NCBI GenBank assembly: GCA_018813375.1
Contig: JAHJBU010000005.1
Location: 1 to 25,543, forward strand
From: Patescibacteria group bacterium
GTDB lineage: Bacteria; Patescibacteriota; Microgenomatia; UBA1400; PJMF01
DNA length: 25,543 nucleotides
Reading direction: 5' to 3'
The notes under the pieces were generated by a model, which searched no databases, had not been told where the DNA came from, and was given only the letters and a program-made list of their open reading frames with translations. Of this stretch, positions 1 to 9,269 are shown piece by piece (positions within the stretch are counted from its first letter, which is position 1; the number at the start of each line of letters is the position of its first letter). The position numbers and the translations under genes are program-made.

Positions 1-2
1 AA

Positions 3-1397
3 ACGGAGGAAAAGACCGAGCCAGGTTTATCTAGATTAGGTCAAAGAAAGTCTACTCACCAAGCACTGACTTTACTTAATAAAGGAGGGCAAAAAATCAG
101 TCACCAATTTAAAAAAATATTTATTCTGCTTAATGGTATTGGATGGCGTCGTCTTTTAATTAAGTTAGTGCAGATATTGTCTAGGCTGAAAAATTTAGTG
201 GCTAAAGCTCTTAGAACAGTAGTGGTTTTGGTGAGGAAACTAACTGCTAAAGATATTTATTTAAAACAACAATCACCTCGGCAGTTTATGAGAGTTATTT
301 TGCCAGTCGTAGCAGGAGTAGTTATCGTGGGAGGCTTGATTGGTTTTAGAGTTTTTAAGATTAGGCAACAAATTAAAGCTACTAATGCTGTTTTGGCGCC
401 AATTGCCAAGCAAATAGTACTGGCTAAAGATCAAGTTGTTACAGATCCAATTTTAGCTCGAGAAACTGTTGCTCAGGCCATTACTCAATTTGAGCAACTG
501 GAGCGAGATTTTAAAGATCAAAAAAAAGCTCATGAGCTAGTGATTGAGCAATTAACTACCGCGCGTGAGTTGTTTGATCAAATTTCAGGTCAAGAGGAAT
601 TTGGTCAGTTAGAAATTTTTTATGATCTTCGGCTAGTGGATGGAGAGTTTGTGGTAAGTAATGCTGATGCGATTGGTAAGCAAGTGGTGTTATTGGATGC
701 TGGTAGAAAACAAGCTGTGGTTTTAGATCTGGAAAAAAAACAAGTTCAAAAAATTGATTTGTTTACAGTTGAAAGCCTGGTTGATTTAGATATCGCTGAT
801 GAAACTCTAACTGTTTTAGGTCAAGGAATTTTTCAAAAAGATTTAAAGAATCAAGATAAAAAGGACAATAGTGGTGGCAATCTGACTGAAATTATTGCGC
901 AGGGTGATTCTAATAAAGCGGCTACTCTCATAGAGAGTTTTGCTACTTATATTTACGTGCTTAATCCAGAAAAAAGAAATATTTATCGTTATGCAAAACA
1001 GGAGGAAAATTATTCTGATCCCATTGGCTGGATGAGCGGGGCGGTTAGCTTTGATTATAGCCAGGTGTCTTCTTGGGCAATTGATGGCGATGTTTGGGTG
1101 ACGACTCGTGAAGGTGGGGTGCACAAGTTGGCATCTGGACGTGAGCAAGAGTTTGAGATTTCTGGCTTAGCTGAGCCGTTTATTTATAATTTGCAAATTG
1201 TGACAAGTGAAGATTTAGAAAATTTATATTTACTTGAACCAGATGGTAAGAGGCTGGTGGTGTTAACTAAAGAAGGTGAGTTTTTAAAAGAGATTAAAAG
1301 TGATTCTTTGGCTTCTACAACTACTTTGTTTGTAAGTGAAGAACTTGGCAGGGCGTTTGCCGTGAGTGGGTCAATTGTGTACGCGATGAGCATTTAG
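3..1397 (+). CDS. Membrane-anchored protein with beta-rich C-terminal domain (5' end missing)
   Basis: The reading frame is open from the left edge, so this is the 3' part of a longer gene. The GTG at 168 is only an internal candidate start. Before the membrane segment lies a basic, Lys/Arg-rich cytoplasmic stretch. One hydrophobic helix follows (bases ~297-355, starting RVILPVVAG), then a charged helical, probably coiled-coil region (~355-590). The rest alternates short strands with D/G turns, such as VLDLEKK, YVLNPEKR and LLEPDGKR, which suggests a beta-propeller-like domain outside the membrane. No catalytic motif is visible in the part present. I do not recognise a named family. Similar layouts with an N-terminal regulatory domain occur in Patescibacteria, but that domain, if any, lies outside the window. 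Sure of the gene and topology, unsure of function. Confidence 0.75.
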   Translation, partial: TEEKTEPGLSRLGQRKSTHQALTLLNKGGQKISHQFKKIFILLNGIGWRRLLIKLVQILSRLKNLVAKALRTVVVLVRKLTAKDIYLKQQSPRQFMRVILPVVAGVVIVGGLIGFRVFKIRQQIKATNAVLAPIAKQIVLAKDQVVTDPILARETVAQAITQFEQLERDFKDQKKAHELVIEQLTTARELFDQISGQEEFGQLEIFYDLRLVDGEFVVSNADAIGKQVVLLDAGRKQAVVLDLEKKQVQKIDLFTVESLVDLDIADETLTVLGQGIFQKDLKNQDKKDNSGGNLTEIIAQGDSNKAATLIESFATYIYVLNPEKRNIYRYAKQEENYSDPIGWMSGAVSFDYSQVSSWAIDGDVWVTTREGGVHKLASGREQEFEISGLAEPFIYNLQIVTSEDLENLYLLEPDGKRLVVLTKEGEFLKEIKSDSLASTTTLFVSEELGRAFAVSGSIVYAMSI

Positions 1398-1401
1398 TTT
1401 T

Positions 1402-1429
1402 TTGTCACAAAATGCTAGTTAAATAATAC
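1402..1429 (+). promoter_or_regulatory. Candidate outer promoter of the AAA ATPase gene
   Basis: TTGTCA (1402-1407) and TAATAC (1424-1429) are 16 bases apart, a good sigma-70-type pair. The -35 lies in a small symmetric element, TTTTGT-C-ACAAAA (1400-1412). That element sits inside a weak AT-rich hairpin, AGCATTT (1389-1395) with AAATGCT (1410-1416). The hairpin is not followed by a T run, so it is not a convincing terminator for the upstream gene. Confidence 0.4.
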
Positions 1430-1433
1430 AGAA

Positions 1434-1484
1434 TTTGTAATAAAATAGTACTTGATTATGACAAAGTTTGTAATAAAATAGTAC
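1434..1484 (+). repeat. Two identical 18-bp direct repeats, 33-bp period, carrying -10 boxes
   Basis: TTTGTAATAAAATAGTAC occurs at 1434-1451 and again at 1467-1484. Each copy contains TAAAAT, a good -10 box (1441-1446 and 1474-1479). The second copy is preceded by TTGATT (1452-1457) at 16-base spacing, and its -10 ends 7 bases before the ATG at 1487. Transcription would therefore start at or next to the start codon. Transcripts from the first copy would contain a seven-codon ORF (1458-1481, MTKFVIK then TAG) ending 5 bases before the ATPase gene. The repeat could also be a tandem operator. Confidence 0.6.
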
Positions 1485-1486
1485 CT

Positions 1487-2818
1487 ATGTTAAAAAGACG
1501 AGCTTATAATTATTTATTAGAATGGAAAAATAAATTTAACCGTAAGCCTATTTTACTTAGAGGTGCACGTCAAGTTGGTAAGACTTCACTAGTGGAGCAG
1601 TTTGGTCAGCAAGAATTTAGTAATTTTATTTCTTTTAATTTAGATCACGCTCAGGATTTTCGAGATCTTTCTCAAGTATATACAATTGATGATTTTGAGC
1701 AATTAGTGGCTAAAAGAAAACAAATCCTCAACGATCAGACACTTATTTTTTTTGATGAGATTCAAAATTTACCTCACCTTGTGAAATTACTACGTTTTTT
1801 TTATGAAAATAATCCCAAATGGGCAATAATTGGTTCTGGTTCTCTATTAGAGGTGGTTTTACAAACAGCTAAGATTTCTATGCCTGTGGGGAGAGTAGAG
1901 TTTTTATATCTTTATCCTTTAGATTTTTTTGAGTTTTTGATTGCTTTGGGTCAGGAAAGATTGTTAGCTGATATAAAAAATATTAAAGTGGGAGAGCAGC
2001 TACCAAAAATTACTCATCAATTTGCTCTTGAGTTTTTTCTTCAGTACTCTTGGATGGGTGGTATGCCAGAGGTAGTTAATACTTTTATTCAGACTCAAGA
2101 CATACAATTGCTCACAGCTATTTACGATGGCTTGCTTTTAACTTACCAAGAAGATGTTTATAAATATGAATCAACAGCTAATAGTAAATATTTGCAGTTT
2201 GTTATCCAAACAGCGCCTCGACACGCTGGACAGCTTATTACTTATGAAGGTTTTGGTCGTTCAAAGTATCGTAGCCGAGAAATGAGCGAAGCTTTTAATA
2301 CATTAGAGAAAGTTATGTTGCTCAACCAGCTTCAATCCACTCAATCACGCTCTATTCCTCTGCTACCTAAACCGCTAAGATCAAAAAAATTATTATTTCT
2401 GGATGCCGGATTAGTTAATTATCAGCATCAAGTTGGACTGGCAGAGTTTCAAAAACAACAATTAGAAGATGTTTATAAAGGTAGGATTGCAGAACAGGTG
2501 GTAGGTCAAAATTTATTAGCTCAGACTACATTTTCTAAGCAAGATCTTTTTTACTGGAGTCGTCCTGCTAAAGAAGGCTCAGCAGAAGTAGATTTTTGTT
2601 TTAATTATCAGGGCAAAATTGTAGGAGTAGAAGTGAAATCTGGAGAAAGTTCTCGCTTGCGTTCGTTGTTTAGTTTTGCCCAGCTGGTGGAAAATTCAAT
2701 TTTGGTTCGAGTTTATAGTGGTCCATTGAAGCAAGAAAGTATCAGTATAGCTGGTGAATCTTATCCTCTCTTATCAGTGCCGTTTTATCTAGTACCTAGG
2801 CTTAAAGAGTTAATTTAA
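1487..2818 (+). CDS. AAA ATPase with C-terminal DUF4143 (PD-(D/E)xK-like) domain
   Basis: The N-terminal AAA_14 domain has Walker A GARQVGKT (residues 26-33) and Walker B LIFFDE (86-91, with D90 and E91). The C-terminal DUF4143 part ends in a nuclease-like signature: D369 in AEVDF, then E382 and K384 in VEVKSGE. The 443-residue length is normal for the family, which is abundant in Patescibacteria and archaea. Its members are thought to be ATP-dependent DNA- or protein-handling factors, but no role is firmly established. No Shine-Dalgarno precedes the ATG. A -10 box ends 7 bases upstream, so a leaderless mRNA is likely. smpB begins 16 bases after the stop and may be co-transcribed. The family call is sure; the function is open. 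Confidence 0.9.
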   Translation: MLKRRAYNYLLEWKNKFNRKPILLRGARQVGKTSLVEQFGQQEFSNFISFNLDHAQDFRDLSQVYTIDDFEQLVAKRKQILNDQTLIFFDEIQNLPHLVKLLRFFYENNPKWAIIGSGSLLEVVLQTAKISMPVGRVEFLYLYPLDFFEFLIALGQERLLADIKNIKVGEQLPKITHQFALEFFLQYSWMGGMPEVVNTFIQTQDIQLLTAIYDGLLLTYQEDVYKYESTANSKYLQFVIQTAPRHAGQLITYEGFGRSKYRSREMSEAFNTLEKVMLLNQLQSTQSRSIPLLPKPLRSKKLLFLDAGLVNYQHQVGLAEFQKQQLEDVYKGRIAEQVVGQNLLAQTTFSKQDLFYWSRPAKEGSAEVDFCFNYQGKIVGVEVKSGESSRLRSLFSFAQLVENSILVRVYSGPLKQESISIAGESYPLLSVPFYLVPRLKELI

Positions 2819-2834
2819 ATTAGGTTGATAAGTT

Positions 2835-3281
2835 ATGTCAAAATTATTGCTTAAAAATCGCCGTGCTACCCATGACTATGAGATCTTCAAAAAATATGAG
2901 GCTGGGATTGTTTTGTCTGGGCCTGAGGTAAAAAGTTTGCGTGCTGGCAGTGGCAGTTTTTTTGGGAGCTATATTAAGCTGCTAAGTGGTGAGGCTTATT
3001 TATTAAATGCTCAAATTACGCCTTACAAATTTGCGGATAATGCGAATTATGATCCTAAGCGCACTCGTAAGTTGTTGTTGCACAAAAAAGAATTGGCAGA
3101 AATTGAGCAGTTAAGCCAGCAAAAAGGTCAGGCGTTAATTCCGCTGGCGTTTGTTTTAAAAGAAAGAAATATCAAGCTTGAGTTTGCGGTGGCGCGAGGT
3201 AAAAAACTGCATGATAAGAGACAAGATTTAAAGAAAAAAGATTTGGCGCGGGACAGCGCGCGGGAAATGAAGGGAAGGTAG
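2835..3281 (+). CDS. smpB: SsrA-binding protein SmpB
   Basis: SmpB binds tmRNA and delivers it to stalled ribosomes for trans-translation. The 148-residue length is typical. Hallmarks visible are the N-terminal NRRATHDYEI segment, the tmRNA-binding core GPEVKSLRAG near residue 30, and a basic C-terminal tail with KKLHDKRQDLKKKD that enters the decoding centre. It follows the AAA ATPase gene by 16 bases. The only Shine-Dalgarno candidate is a weak AGG about 10 bases before the ATG. No tmRNA gene (ssrA) is visible in the window. The tail ends in a GC-rich patch (3244-3262, GCGCG-type inverted repeats) unlike the AT-rich surroundings. It may simply be coding, or may slow ribosome or polymerase at the gene end. 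Very sure. Confidence 0.97.
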   Translation: MSKLLLKNRRATHDYEIFKKYEAGIVLSGPEVKSLRAGSGSFFGSYIKLLSGEAYLLNAQITPYKFADNANYDPKRTRKLLLHKKELAEIEQLSQQKGQALIPLAFVLKERNIKLEFAVARGKKLHDKRQDLKKKDLARDSAREMKGR

Positions 3282-3299
3282 TAGGGTAAGTTATGTTCC

Positions 3300-3308
3300 T
3301 GGTATTAT
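3300..3308 (+). promoter_or_regulatory. Extended -10 promoter directly before the giant gene
   Basis: TGGTATTAT is a TGn-extended -10 box ending 6 bases before the ATG at 3315. There is no Shine-Dalgarno and no clear -35, which fits an extended -10 promoter that gives a leaderless mRNA. Confidence 0.45.
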
Positions 3309-3314
3309 GAAAGC

Positions 3315-6300
3315 ATGAGCCTAGATAAAGATAAGATCCAGTCACTAGATTTAGTAGCCGAATTTTTGCATTTAAATCCAAGTTCTATTTTAGAAAACAC
3401 AATTGGGGCTTCTCTAGAAGATAAGCAGGCTGTTTTTGAAATTTTGGGCAAACATCAAAACCTTGGTGAAATAATATCTAAATTGTTGTTGATTTTAGAT
3501 CAGCTTAAATCTGGAGTAGATGCTGATCAGCTGGATACAGATTTATCACCTAAGGAAAGAGCTTTGGCTCAAGTATTATTAGTTAGTACTGGGATAGATC
3601 AAAGCCTGTCAAAATTATACGATGCAGAGGCAATTTTTAGTTTAAGTAAAAAATTAAATGGTTCTTCTGTAGATGAGATAGCGCAGACATTTATAGCTGA
3701 AATTAAATTAATTGAATCATTAAAGTCAATTATTACCAATGATGGTAAAGGCCAACAGCGATTGATTCAACAAAGATTAGCTGTTTTTCTGAATCAATCT
3801 AATAATGGATTTAATTTTAGAGAAGAGCCGCTGGTTTCTTTAGGAGAAAAACTTTCTACTGTTTATGGTCTTCATCAATTTAAAGATTTAGGTCCAATCT
3901 TGTGGGAATCAGCGCGTAATGGAGGAAATATTCCCTGGGAAGCCGTTTGGATTAAACTCAATGACGTTGTCTATCTCGTAGCTAAAGCTCAAGGAGATGA
4001 ACAGCTACTTAGGTCGTGGCGTGATGAGCTAAGGGAACTCCGTGGTCATGATCAGCAGTTAGATATTATTAATTCTCAACTTTTACAAAATCAACTCAAT
4101 CAGCATCAACCCGATACCGAAACTTTCTCAACAGCCATGCAACAACGCGATCCCAAATTAGCTGCGGAGGTAATGATTAGAGGTTGGGAAAAACTAACCC
4201 ATGAAGTTCAACAGCAAGTTAAAAAAGTACTAATAGAGCATCATGAAACTGATCGGGCTTTAGATTTAGCTTTAGAACAATTAGATAAGATTCCTGAAAC
4301 CCTACTTGAAACCTTAGGAGAAATGCATTCTTGGGATAGAATAAATCTTGCGCTGGAAGCTTTTAAGATTGGAAAATTGGATCAATTAATACCTTATATA
4401 CAGGAATTTACTAAGATTGAAGATCAAAACAAAGTAGCCTTTAATTTTTATGAGTTTCTAAAAATTAGCATTGAGCAGCAGATACCTTTGCCTCAGGAGG
4501 TTATTAGTATAGCCATTTCTACTAAACAAAATCAATTTAGCGCCATTAGCTTAGTGATCAATGACGGCGGATTAGAATTGTATTTTAAGATTCCACCATC
4601 GGTGATAGAGCAGTTTTCTTTTGATAAAATTAACAGCGATTTATCTAAATTTTTGGGAGAAAGTTTAATAAAAAATGGACAGTTAGGAGAGTGTCCTGTT
4701 GAATTACTAGAAAAAATGACTCTTACTAGAAGTTTAGTAATTAGCTGGTTGATTAAAGATCCACAACTTAAATTTCCTCCAGTCTTACAAACTAAAGTTA
4801 GCCAACTAAAGTTCTCTGGCTCTGACTATGTTTCTTTGGTAGGTTTTGCAGCTGAAAAAAATGACATGTCTGTTCTTGATAGAGCCGGTGGGAATGGTTT
4901 TAAAGAAGTCTGCTTGAGTTTTTTTGATTCAGATACCCAAAACGCAGATAAATTATTGGGAAGAATTGTTGAGCAAGGTTGGATTAGTACTCCAAGTGAA
5001 GTCAAAGATGTACTGCTTAATATAAAGTGGAGGTGGTTCTCAGAATTATTTTTAGAACTTAATGATTCTCAAGCAGTAGCACAAATAATTGGGCGATCAG
5101 GCTTATTATTAAAAGATGTTGATAAAAATATTTCGCAGGATGAAAAATTCCAACAGTATCGAGTCTTTTTTGCAGGTTGTACTCAACAAGACATTGATAA
5201 TACTTTGGACGAATCTTTATTTAGGTCTCAATTTTTTGACTTTTATGAGTTAATAACTGAAAAAGGTCAGTTAGATGAGTATCAAGCTAAATATTCACTG
5301 GGGGAACAAGCGTTAATTATTAGGTGTGCTTCCAGAGGTTTTAATTTAGAGAAAACCAAGCAACTTCTTGATATTGCTAGAGAGAGTCCGTTAACTCGCT
5401 TTGGAACAATTTCTCTTCTTACTCAATTGCATCGGGACAATATTTATTGGGAAAATTTTGGCTTTAAAAGTCGTGAGGATGTTTTGTGGAATTCTAAGAT
5501 GAGAGATCAATATTTTATGGATGAGTTTGAAGGGTTTAAAGTTGAAGAGTTAATTAGTTTTATTTTGGGAAATGGCAGTGCTCATGATAATGAATCAGTT
5601 TTTTTTGTTTTAGATTTAGCTACTAAAGAGCCAGAAAAAATTTTAAAAGAAGGTGAGACCTTACGACAAAAACACTTTCAGGAATTATGTGAAGGATTTA
5701 TCCATCGGCTTGATCCTGACCCAAGAATTGTACAGAGATTGGCTAACTTAGCTGGCTGGACTGAGCCAGAAAACTTTATTAAACTTTTGGAAGAAGATAT
5801 TGCTAGGTGGCCATCACCAAATAGTATCCATAATATTATAACTTTAAGTAGAAATGCGATCGATAATAAGACTTTTAAAAGAGTTGCTATGGGTTATTTG
5901 AGCGCAACTAATCGTTTGTCTGGCGAGGCATTTAAAGTAATATTTGATTATTTACGCGATGATCCAGAACATGCTTTTACGGATAAGGAAAAACGTCAGT
6001 GTTGGACGGCTTACCACAATATGTTCATTCCTGGAGTTAGATCAGATAGAGCTATTGCTATGTCGTCAATTAGATTATGCGAGTTCCAGCCATTCGCAAG
6101 TGAGGATATTTTAACCTTAGCTGATTACCAAGAATTTATTCAAGAATACTTAAATTTGGGTGGCGATAACTCTCAAATGTTTGAATTTTTGTTAGAAAAA
6201 AGTATTACTAATGAAAGAGAAACACAGGGAGTTCTTCAATTTTTTTTGACTCAGGATCGGTACGCTAGCCTCACTTTATTAAAAGTTTTTAATAGTTTTA

Positions 6301-9179
6301 ATCAGCAAAAAAATTATACTTCGCCCGAGACTACTCAATTGTTTGAGCTTTATTTAGCAAGACAAGATATTAATTTTCATCTTGTAATTGAGTTTTTAGA
6401 AGAATTTAGTGATAGGGTTTCTGCTAAAGCAGTTAAAAAAGCTGTGATTGATATTGCTGAAAGAAAAGATAATATTGATGACCGACTGCTGCCATTATTG
6501 GCAAATTATTCTTTTACTCCAGCTGATGCACGACAGCTAGTAATGATCGATAAGCAAACCTATAAATTTTCTAATGAAGCCTTAGATGCATGTCTAGAAT
6601 TAGCTAACTATTCTGAAATAGAATTGACTGCAATAGTTTGGGATTATTTGCGCGATACGGCTCTTCCAAGAGACTCTTGGGCATTAGAATTATTTTTAGA
6701 ACGGCTTAACTACGATCAATTGCATGATATTGCTTTAGAGTATTTTGTTGATCAATCGCAGATAGTGAGAAAACATGGTTTTGCATTACGCAATACTCTG
6801 ATAAAAAAAGATGAACAAAAAGGAACTGGTTTTTGGGCAGAAGTAGTTGCTCAAAAAGATGAATATAGTTTTTTTAAAGAAACAGATTATTTAGAAAAAA
6901 GAAAAGCAACAGGTGAACTGAGTAAAAATGGGTATATTTATGACGGAGATCCCGCGATTAAAAGTGAAAATGCAGTAGATCTACAAGAAGATAGTCGTGT
7001 TTATTATCGGAATCGTTTAATTTATTGGGAAAACTGTGTTCAAATTAGTGGGCAAAAGGTGGCTGAAATTATTGGTTCAGAATTAATAGTAGAAATTGAA
7101 GCTTTGAAAAAGCAAGCAATAGCCATAGTTCTAGAAAGAGGCGATAATTTATGGTTTTTAAATCGCGAACAAGCTTTAAATCAGACGGTGGTTATGGGTC
7201 ATGGCACTGGACAAGCTTTTGCACGTAAAGAAGGAGTAGCTAGAGCTGAAGAAGAAACTTTTGGGGCTCAGCAAATTGTTCAAAAAATTATTGAAGGTCC
7301 AGACGGAGTTGGTTTGAGGGGAGAAAAGGCTACTATTGGTGCTTTTACTAATCCAGGTATTGATAGTCATTATGGATCGGCTAAAGATGGGATGATGGTG
7401 ATTTTTTTTACAGAAGATATGTTGGCTTCACACGGAGCTCTTTCAGATGATCCAAGTAGAGCTGATGGCTGGGTAGGGCGAGATTCATCCACTGGTAGAT
7501 TAATACAAATTCCAAATCGGGTCGTGTTAAACCCACAAGGAAAAGAAATTCAAGGTTTTGAGCTTACAAATTCTCAAATGACTGAATATATATTTCAATT
7601 GAAGTATGAGTTAAGTAAAAATTTAGATTTAGTTCAAAAAATAGAAGAAGCTGCCTTACAATATGAGCAAGAGCAGATGGATGATAATTTCTTAGAAGAA
7701 ATTAAAACGATCCATTTAAATTTTAGAGAGCAAGGATATCCAGAAGGAGGAATTATTTGGGCACGTGATTACTATATTACTTTAGCTCATAGTGATGAGC
7801 CTGAATCTAAAAGGTTGTTTAATTGTTTGCGTAAGACAGTGCTTTCTGTTCAAGAGGGAGCAAATTATGATCTTCGAAGTGTATTTGATAATATTCGACT
7901 CAGTTGGGGATTAGGATTATCTGAACAGTATCAACCATGGGAAAGCACTGAGCGCACTATTGAACAAGCTCAAGAAATTATGATTAATTCTCAACGCAAA
8001 GCTTTCTTGAGTGCAATGCGAGGCTTAAGAGATAAATCTGGTGAGCCTGTGGGAGTGCTAAGACAGCAATTGTTACAGGAAAGCTCAGCTGTTGCTCACC
8101 AAGATGTACCTAGGCTTCCCTTAAGTAGAAGTTTAGCTCTGAATAGAGCTATTTTTCTTGATAAAAGAACACAAGCCGAAGGTCAAGAAATTTTAGACGA
8201 GGTTGAGGAATTAGCTGATCGTAGTACTCGCATTAAACAGTCGGTTCTTAAGTCAACTTTCATTCGTGGAATTGGTGAGTTAGAAGAAGAAGATCGGCTT
8301 AAATATGAGGAGTATAAAGAGAAAGTGGCTATTTGTGTTTCTGGTTCTGTGGGGAGGAATGAAGTAGTGATAAGCTCAGATTTAGATTATCTAGTTTTAG
8401 TTGATGATATTGATTTTAAGGAAAAAGATCATGAAATTCTACGTGAGATTTTATTTAAGGTAGGCACTAAAGTTAATAGAATTTTGGAAGATGAATATCA
8501 AATTCGTCCAGACGCTGGTCTAGCTAATCGCGATCGACAACCAGTGGTATTGCTTAGCGAACTTAAAAATTTTAAGATTGAGCTGAGTCAAAATCGACAA
8601 AAGGTAGAGCCGACTGAAATTTTAGATGCAACTAGTATTTCTGCAGAGGGTATAAAGATCGTATCTAAGTTTAAGGCTACATTTATTAATAAAGATATAG
8701 AGCTGAAGGCTACTGGAGTACCGTCCACTAGTGATTATATCAATAGGGACATAGATGGTTTTGAACAATATTACAATGCGGGCATGAGTCAAGTTTTAGC
8801 CAGAGATCAATTAGTTGATTTTAAAATGCAGTTGCAGCGAATTTTTAATTTTAAGGTTTATGGTTTACTTTCTCAAGTTTTTGATCGTTTTAGTGAGGAT
8901 AGGGTTGAAATCCCCAGCTCTACGAGAGAAAAAATTATTTTAGCAGAGCAGTATGGAGTAATTTCTGCTAAGCAAGCAGGTACATTACGCGAGTTAAGTC
9001 TGTTGTTTTACCGTATGCGTTATCGTTCTGATGTAATTAATTCTGCTCAGTTAGCACAGATGGAGGGGAGAGTCAGCGACTCTCGTGCTAAAGTCATTGC
9101 TAAGTTTGATCCTCGTTCTTTGACAGCTTTTGAAGCTTCAAGAATGGTGGATTTATTACAGCAATTTGATGAGATATAG
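3315..9179 (+). CDS. Giant 1954-residue protein: helical body, ART-like segment, nucleotidyltransferase domain
   Basis: Residues ~1-1200 are almost entirely alpha-helical, rich in L, E, K and Q, without a signal peptide or membrane segment, and resemble a HEAT-like solenoid. Residues ~1285-1430 look like an ADP-ribosyltransferase fold: strand plus HGTG (H1296), then AFTNPGIDSHYGS (Y1353) and GMMVIFF, then MTEYI (E1424). This would match the H-Y-E triad, but it is inferred from pattern only. Residues ~1650-1800 form a Pol-beta-type nucleotidyltransferase of the DUF294/GlnD kind: GSVGRNE (G1677) with S-D-L-D (D1689, D1691) about ten residues later. The C-terminal ~150 residues are helical again. 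Substrate and partners are unknown. The protein is presumably cytoplasmic. It is transcribed from its own extended -10 promoter and no operon partner is evident. It could be a large effector, a toxin-like enzyme or a signalling protein. The gene and the nucleotidyltransferase are sure; the ART call is tentative. Confidence 0.8.
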   Translation: MSLDKDKIQSLDLVAEFLHLNPSSILENTIGASLEDKQAVFEILGKHQNLGEIISKLLLILDQLKSGVDADQLDTDLSPKERALAQVLLVSTGIDQSLSKLYDAEAIFSLSKKLNGSSVDEIAQTFIAEIKLIESLKSIITNDGKGQQRLIQQRLAVFLNQSNNGFNFREEPLVSLGEKLSTVYGLHQFKDLGPILWESARNGGNIPWEAVWIKLNDVVYLVAKAQGDEQLLRSWRDELRELRGHDQQLDIINSQLLQNQLNQHQPDTETFSTAMQQRDPKLAAEVMIRGWEKLTHEVQQQVKKVLIEHHETDRALDLALEQLDKIPETLLETLGEMHSWDRINLALEAFKIGKLDQLIPYIQEFTKIEDQNKVAFNFYEFLKISIEQQIPLPQEVISIAISTKQNQFSAISLVINDGGLELYFKIPPSVIEQFSFDKINSDLSKFLGESLIKNGQLGECPVELLEKMTLTRSLVISWLIKDPQLKFPPVLQTKVSQLKFSGSDYVSLVGFAAEKNDMSVLDRAGGNGFKEVCLSFFDSDTQNADKLLGRIVEQGWISTPSEVKDVLLNIKWRWFSELFLELNDSQAVAQIIGRSGLLLKDVDKNISQDEKFQQYRVFFAGCTQQDIDNTLDESLFRSQFFDFYELITEKGQLDEYQAKYSLGEQALIIRCASRGFNLEKTKQLLDIARESPLTRFGTISLLTQLHRDNIYWENFGFKSREDVLWNSKMRDQYFMDEFEGFKVEELISFILGNGSAHDNESVFFVLDLATKEPEKILKEGETLRQKHFQELCEGFIHRLDPDPRIVQRLANLAGWTEPENFIKLLEEDIARWPSPNSIHNIITLSRNAIDNKTFKRVAMGYLSATNRLSGEAFKVIFDYLRDDPEHAFTDKEKRQCWTAYHNMFIPGVRSDRAIAMSSIRLCEFQPFASEDILTLADYQEFIQEYLNLGGDNSQMFEFLLEKSITNERETQGVLQFFLTQDRYASLTLLKVFNSFNQQKNYTSPETTQLFELYLARQDINFHLVIEFLEEFSDRVSAKAVKKAVIDIAERKDNIDDRLLPLLANYSFTPADARQLVMIDKQTYKFSNEALDACLELANYSEIELTAIVWDYLRDTALPRDSWALELFLERLNYDQLHDIALEYFVDQSQIVRKHGFALRNTLIKKDEQKGTGFWAEVVAQKDEYSFFKETDYLEKRKATGELSKNGYIYDGDPAIKSENAVDLQEDSRVYYRNRLIYWENCVQISGQKVAEIIGSELIVEIEALKKQAIAIVLERGDNLWFLNREQALNQTVVMGHGTGQAFARKEGVARAEEETFGAQQIVQKIIEGPDGVGLRGEKATIGAFTNPGIDSHYGSAKDGMMVIFFTEDMLASHGALSDDPSRADGWVGRDSSTGRLIQIPNRVVLNPQGKEIQGFELTNSQMTEYIFQLKYELSKNLDLVQKIEEAALQYEQEQMDDNFLEEIKTIHLNFREQGYPEGGIIWARDYYITLAHSDEPESKRLFNCLRKTVLSVQEGANYDLRSVFDNIRLSWGLGLSEQYQPWESTERTIEQAQEIMINSQRKAFLSAMRGLRDKSGEPVGVLRQQLLQESSAVAHQDVPRLPLSRSLALNRAIFLDKRTQAEGQEILDEVEELADRSTRIKQSVLKSTFIRGIGELEEEDRLKYEEYKEKVAICVSGSVGRNEVVISSDLDYLVLVDDIDFKEKDHEILREILFKVGTKVNRILEDEYQIRPDAGLANRDRQPVVLLSELKNFKIELSQNRQKVEPTEILDATSISAEGIKIVSKFKATFINKDIELKATGVPSTSDYINRDIDGFEQYYNAGMSQVLARDQLVDFKMQLQRIFNFKVYGLLSQVFDRFSEDRVEIPSSTREKIILAEQYGVISAKQAGTLRELSLLFYRMRYRSDVINSAQLAQMEGRVSDSRAKVIAKFDPRSLTAFEASRMVDLLQQFDEI

Positions 9180-9257
9180 AGTTTTATCCCCACCCCTCCC
9201 TTTTCCTCTTTAACAAAATTACTATTTTTGCTACGCTAAATACAACTTAAATAATAT

Positions 9258-9264
9258 AAAGGAG
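9258..9264 (+). promoter_or_regulatory. Strong Shine-Dalgarno AAAGGAG
   Basis: AAAGGAG lies 5 bases before the ATG at 9270. It shows that this genome uses Shine-Dalgarno initiation for some genes, in contrast to the many starts here that lack it. The 90-base gap before the gene is otherwise AT-rich, with a pyrimidine-rich stretch (9186-9210) and no convincing terminator or promoter. Confidence 0.75.
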
Positions 9265-9269
9265 TTTTT

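Noticed and set aside
843..1148. Antisense reading frame inside the first gene
   Set aside because: Composition and lack of a start signal show it to be a frame shadow; the sense protein is coherent throughout. The same holds for the antisense frames at 7176-7370, 12338-12622 and 20558-20779.
3315..9179. Recoded UGA (code 25) as in Gracilibacteria
   Set aside because: No in-frame TGA occurs in this long gene, and tsaD ends with TGA at its expected C-terminus.
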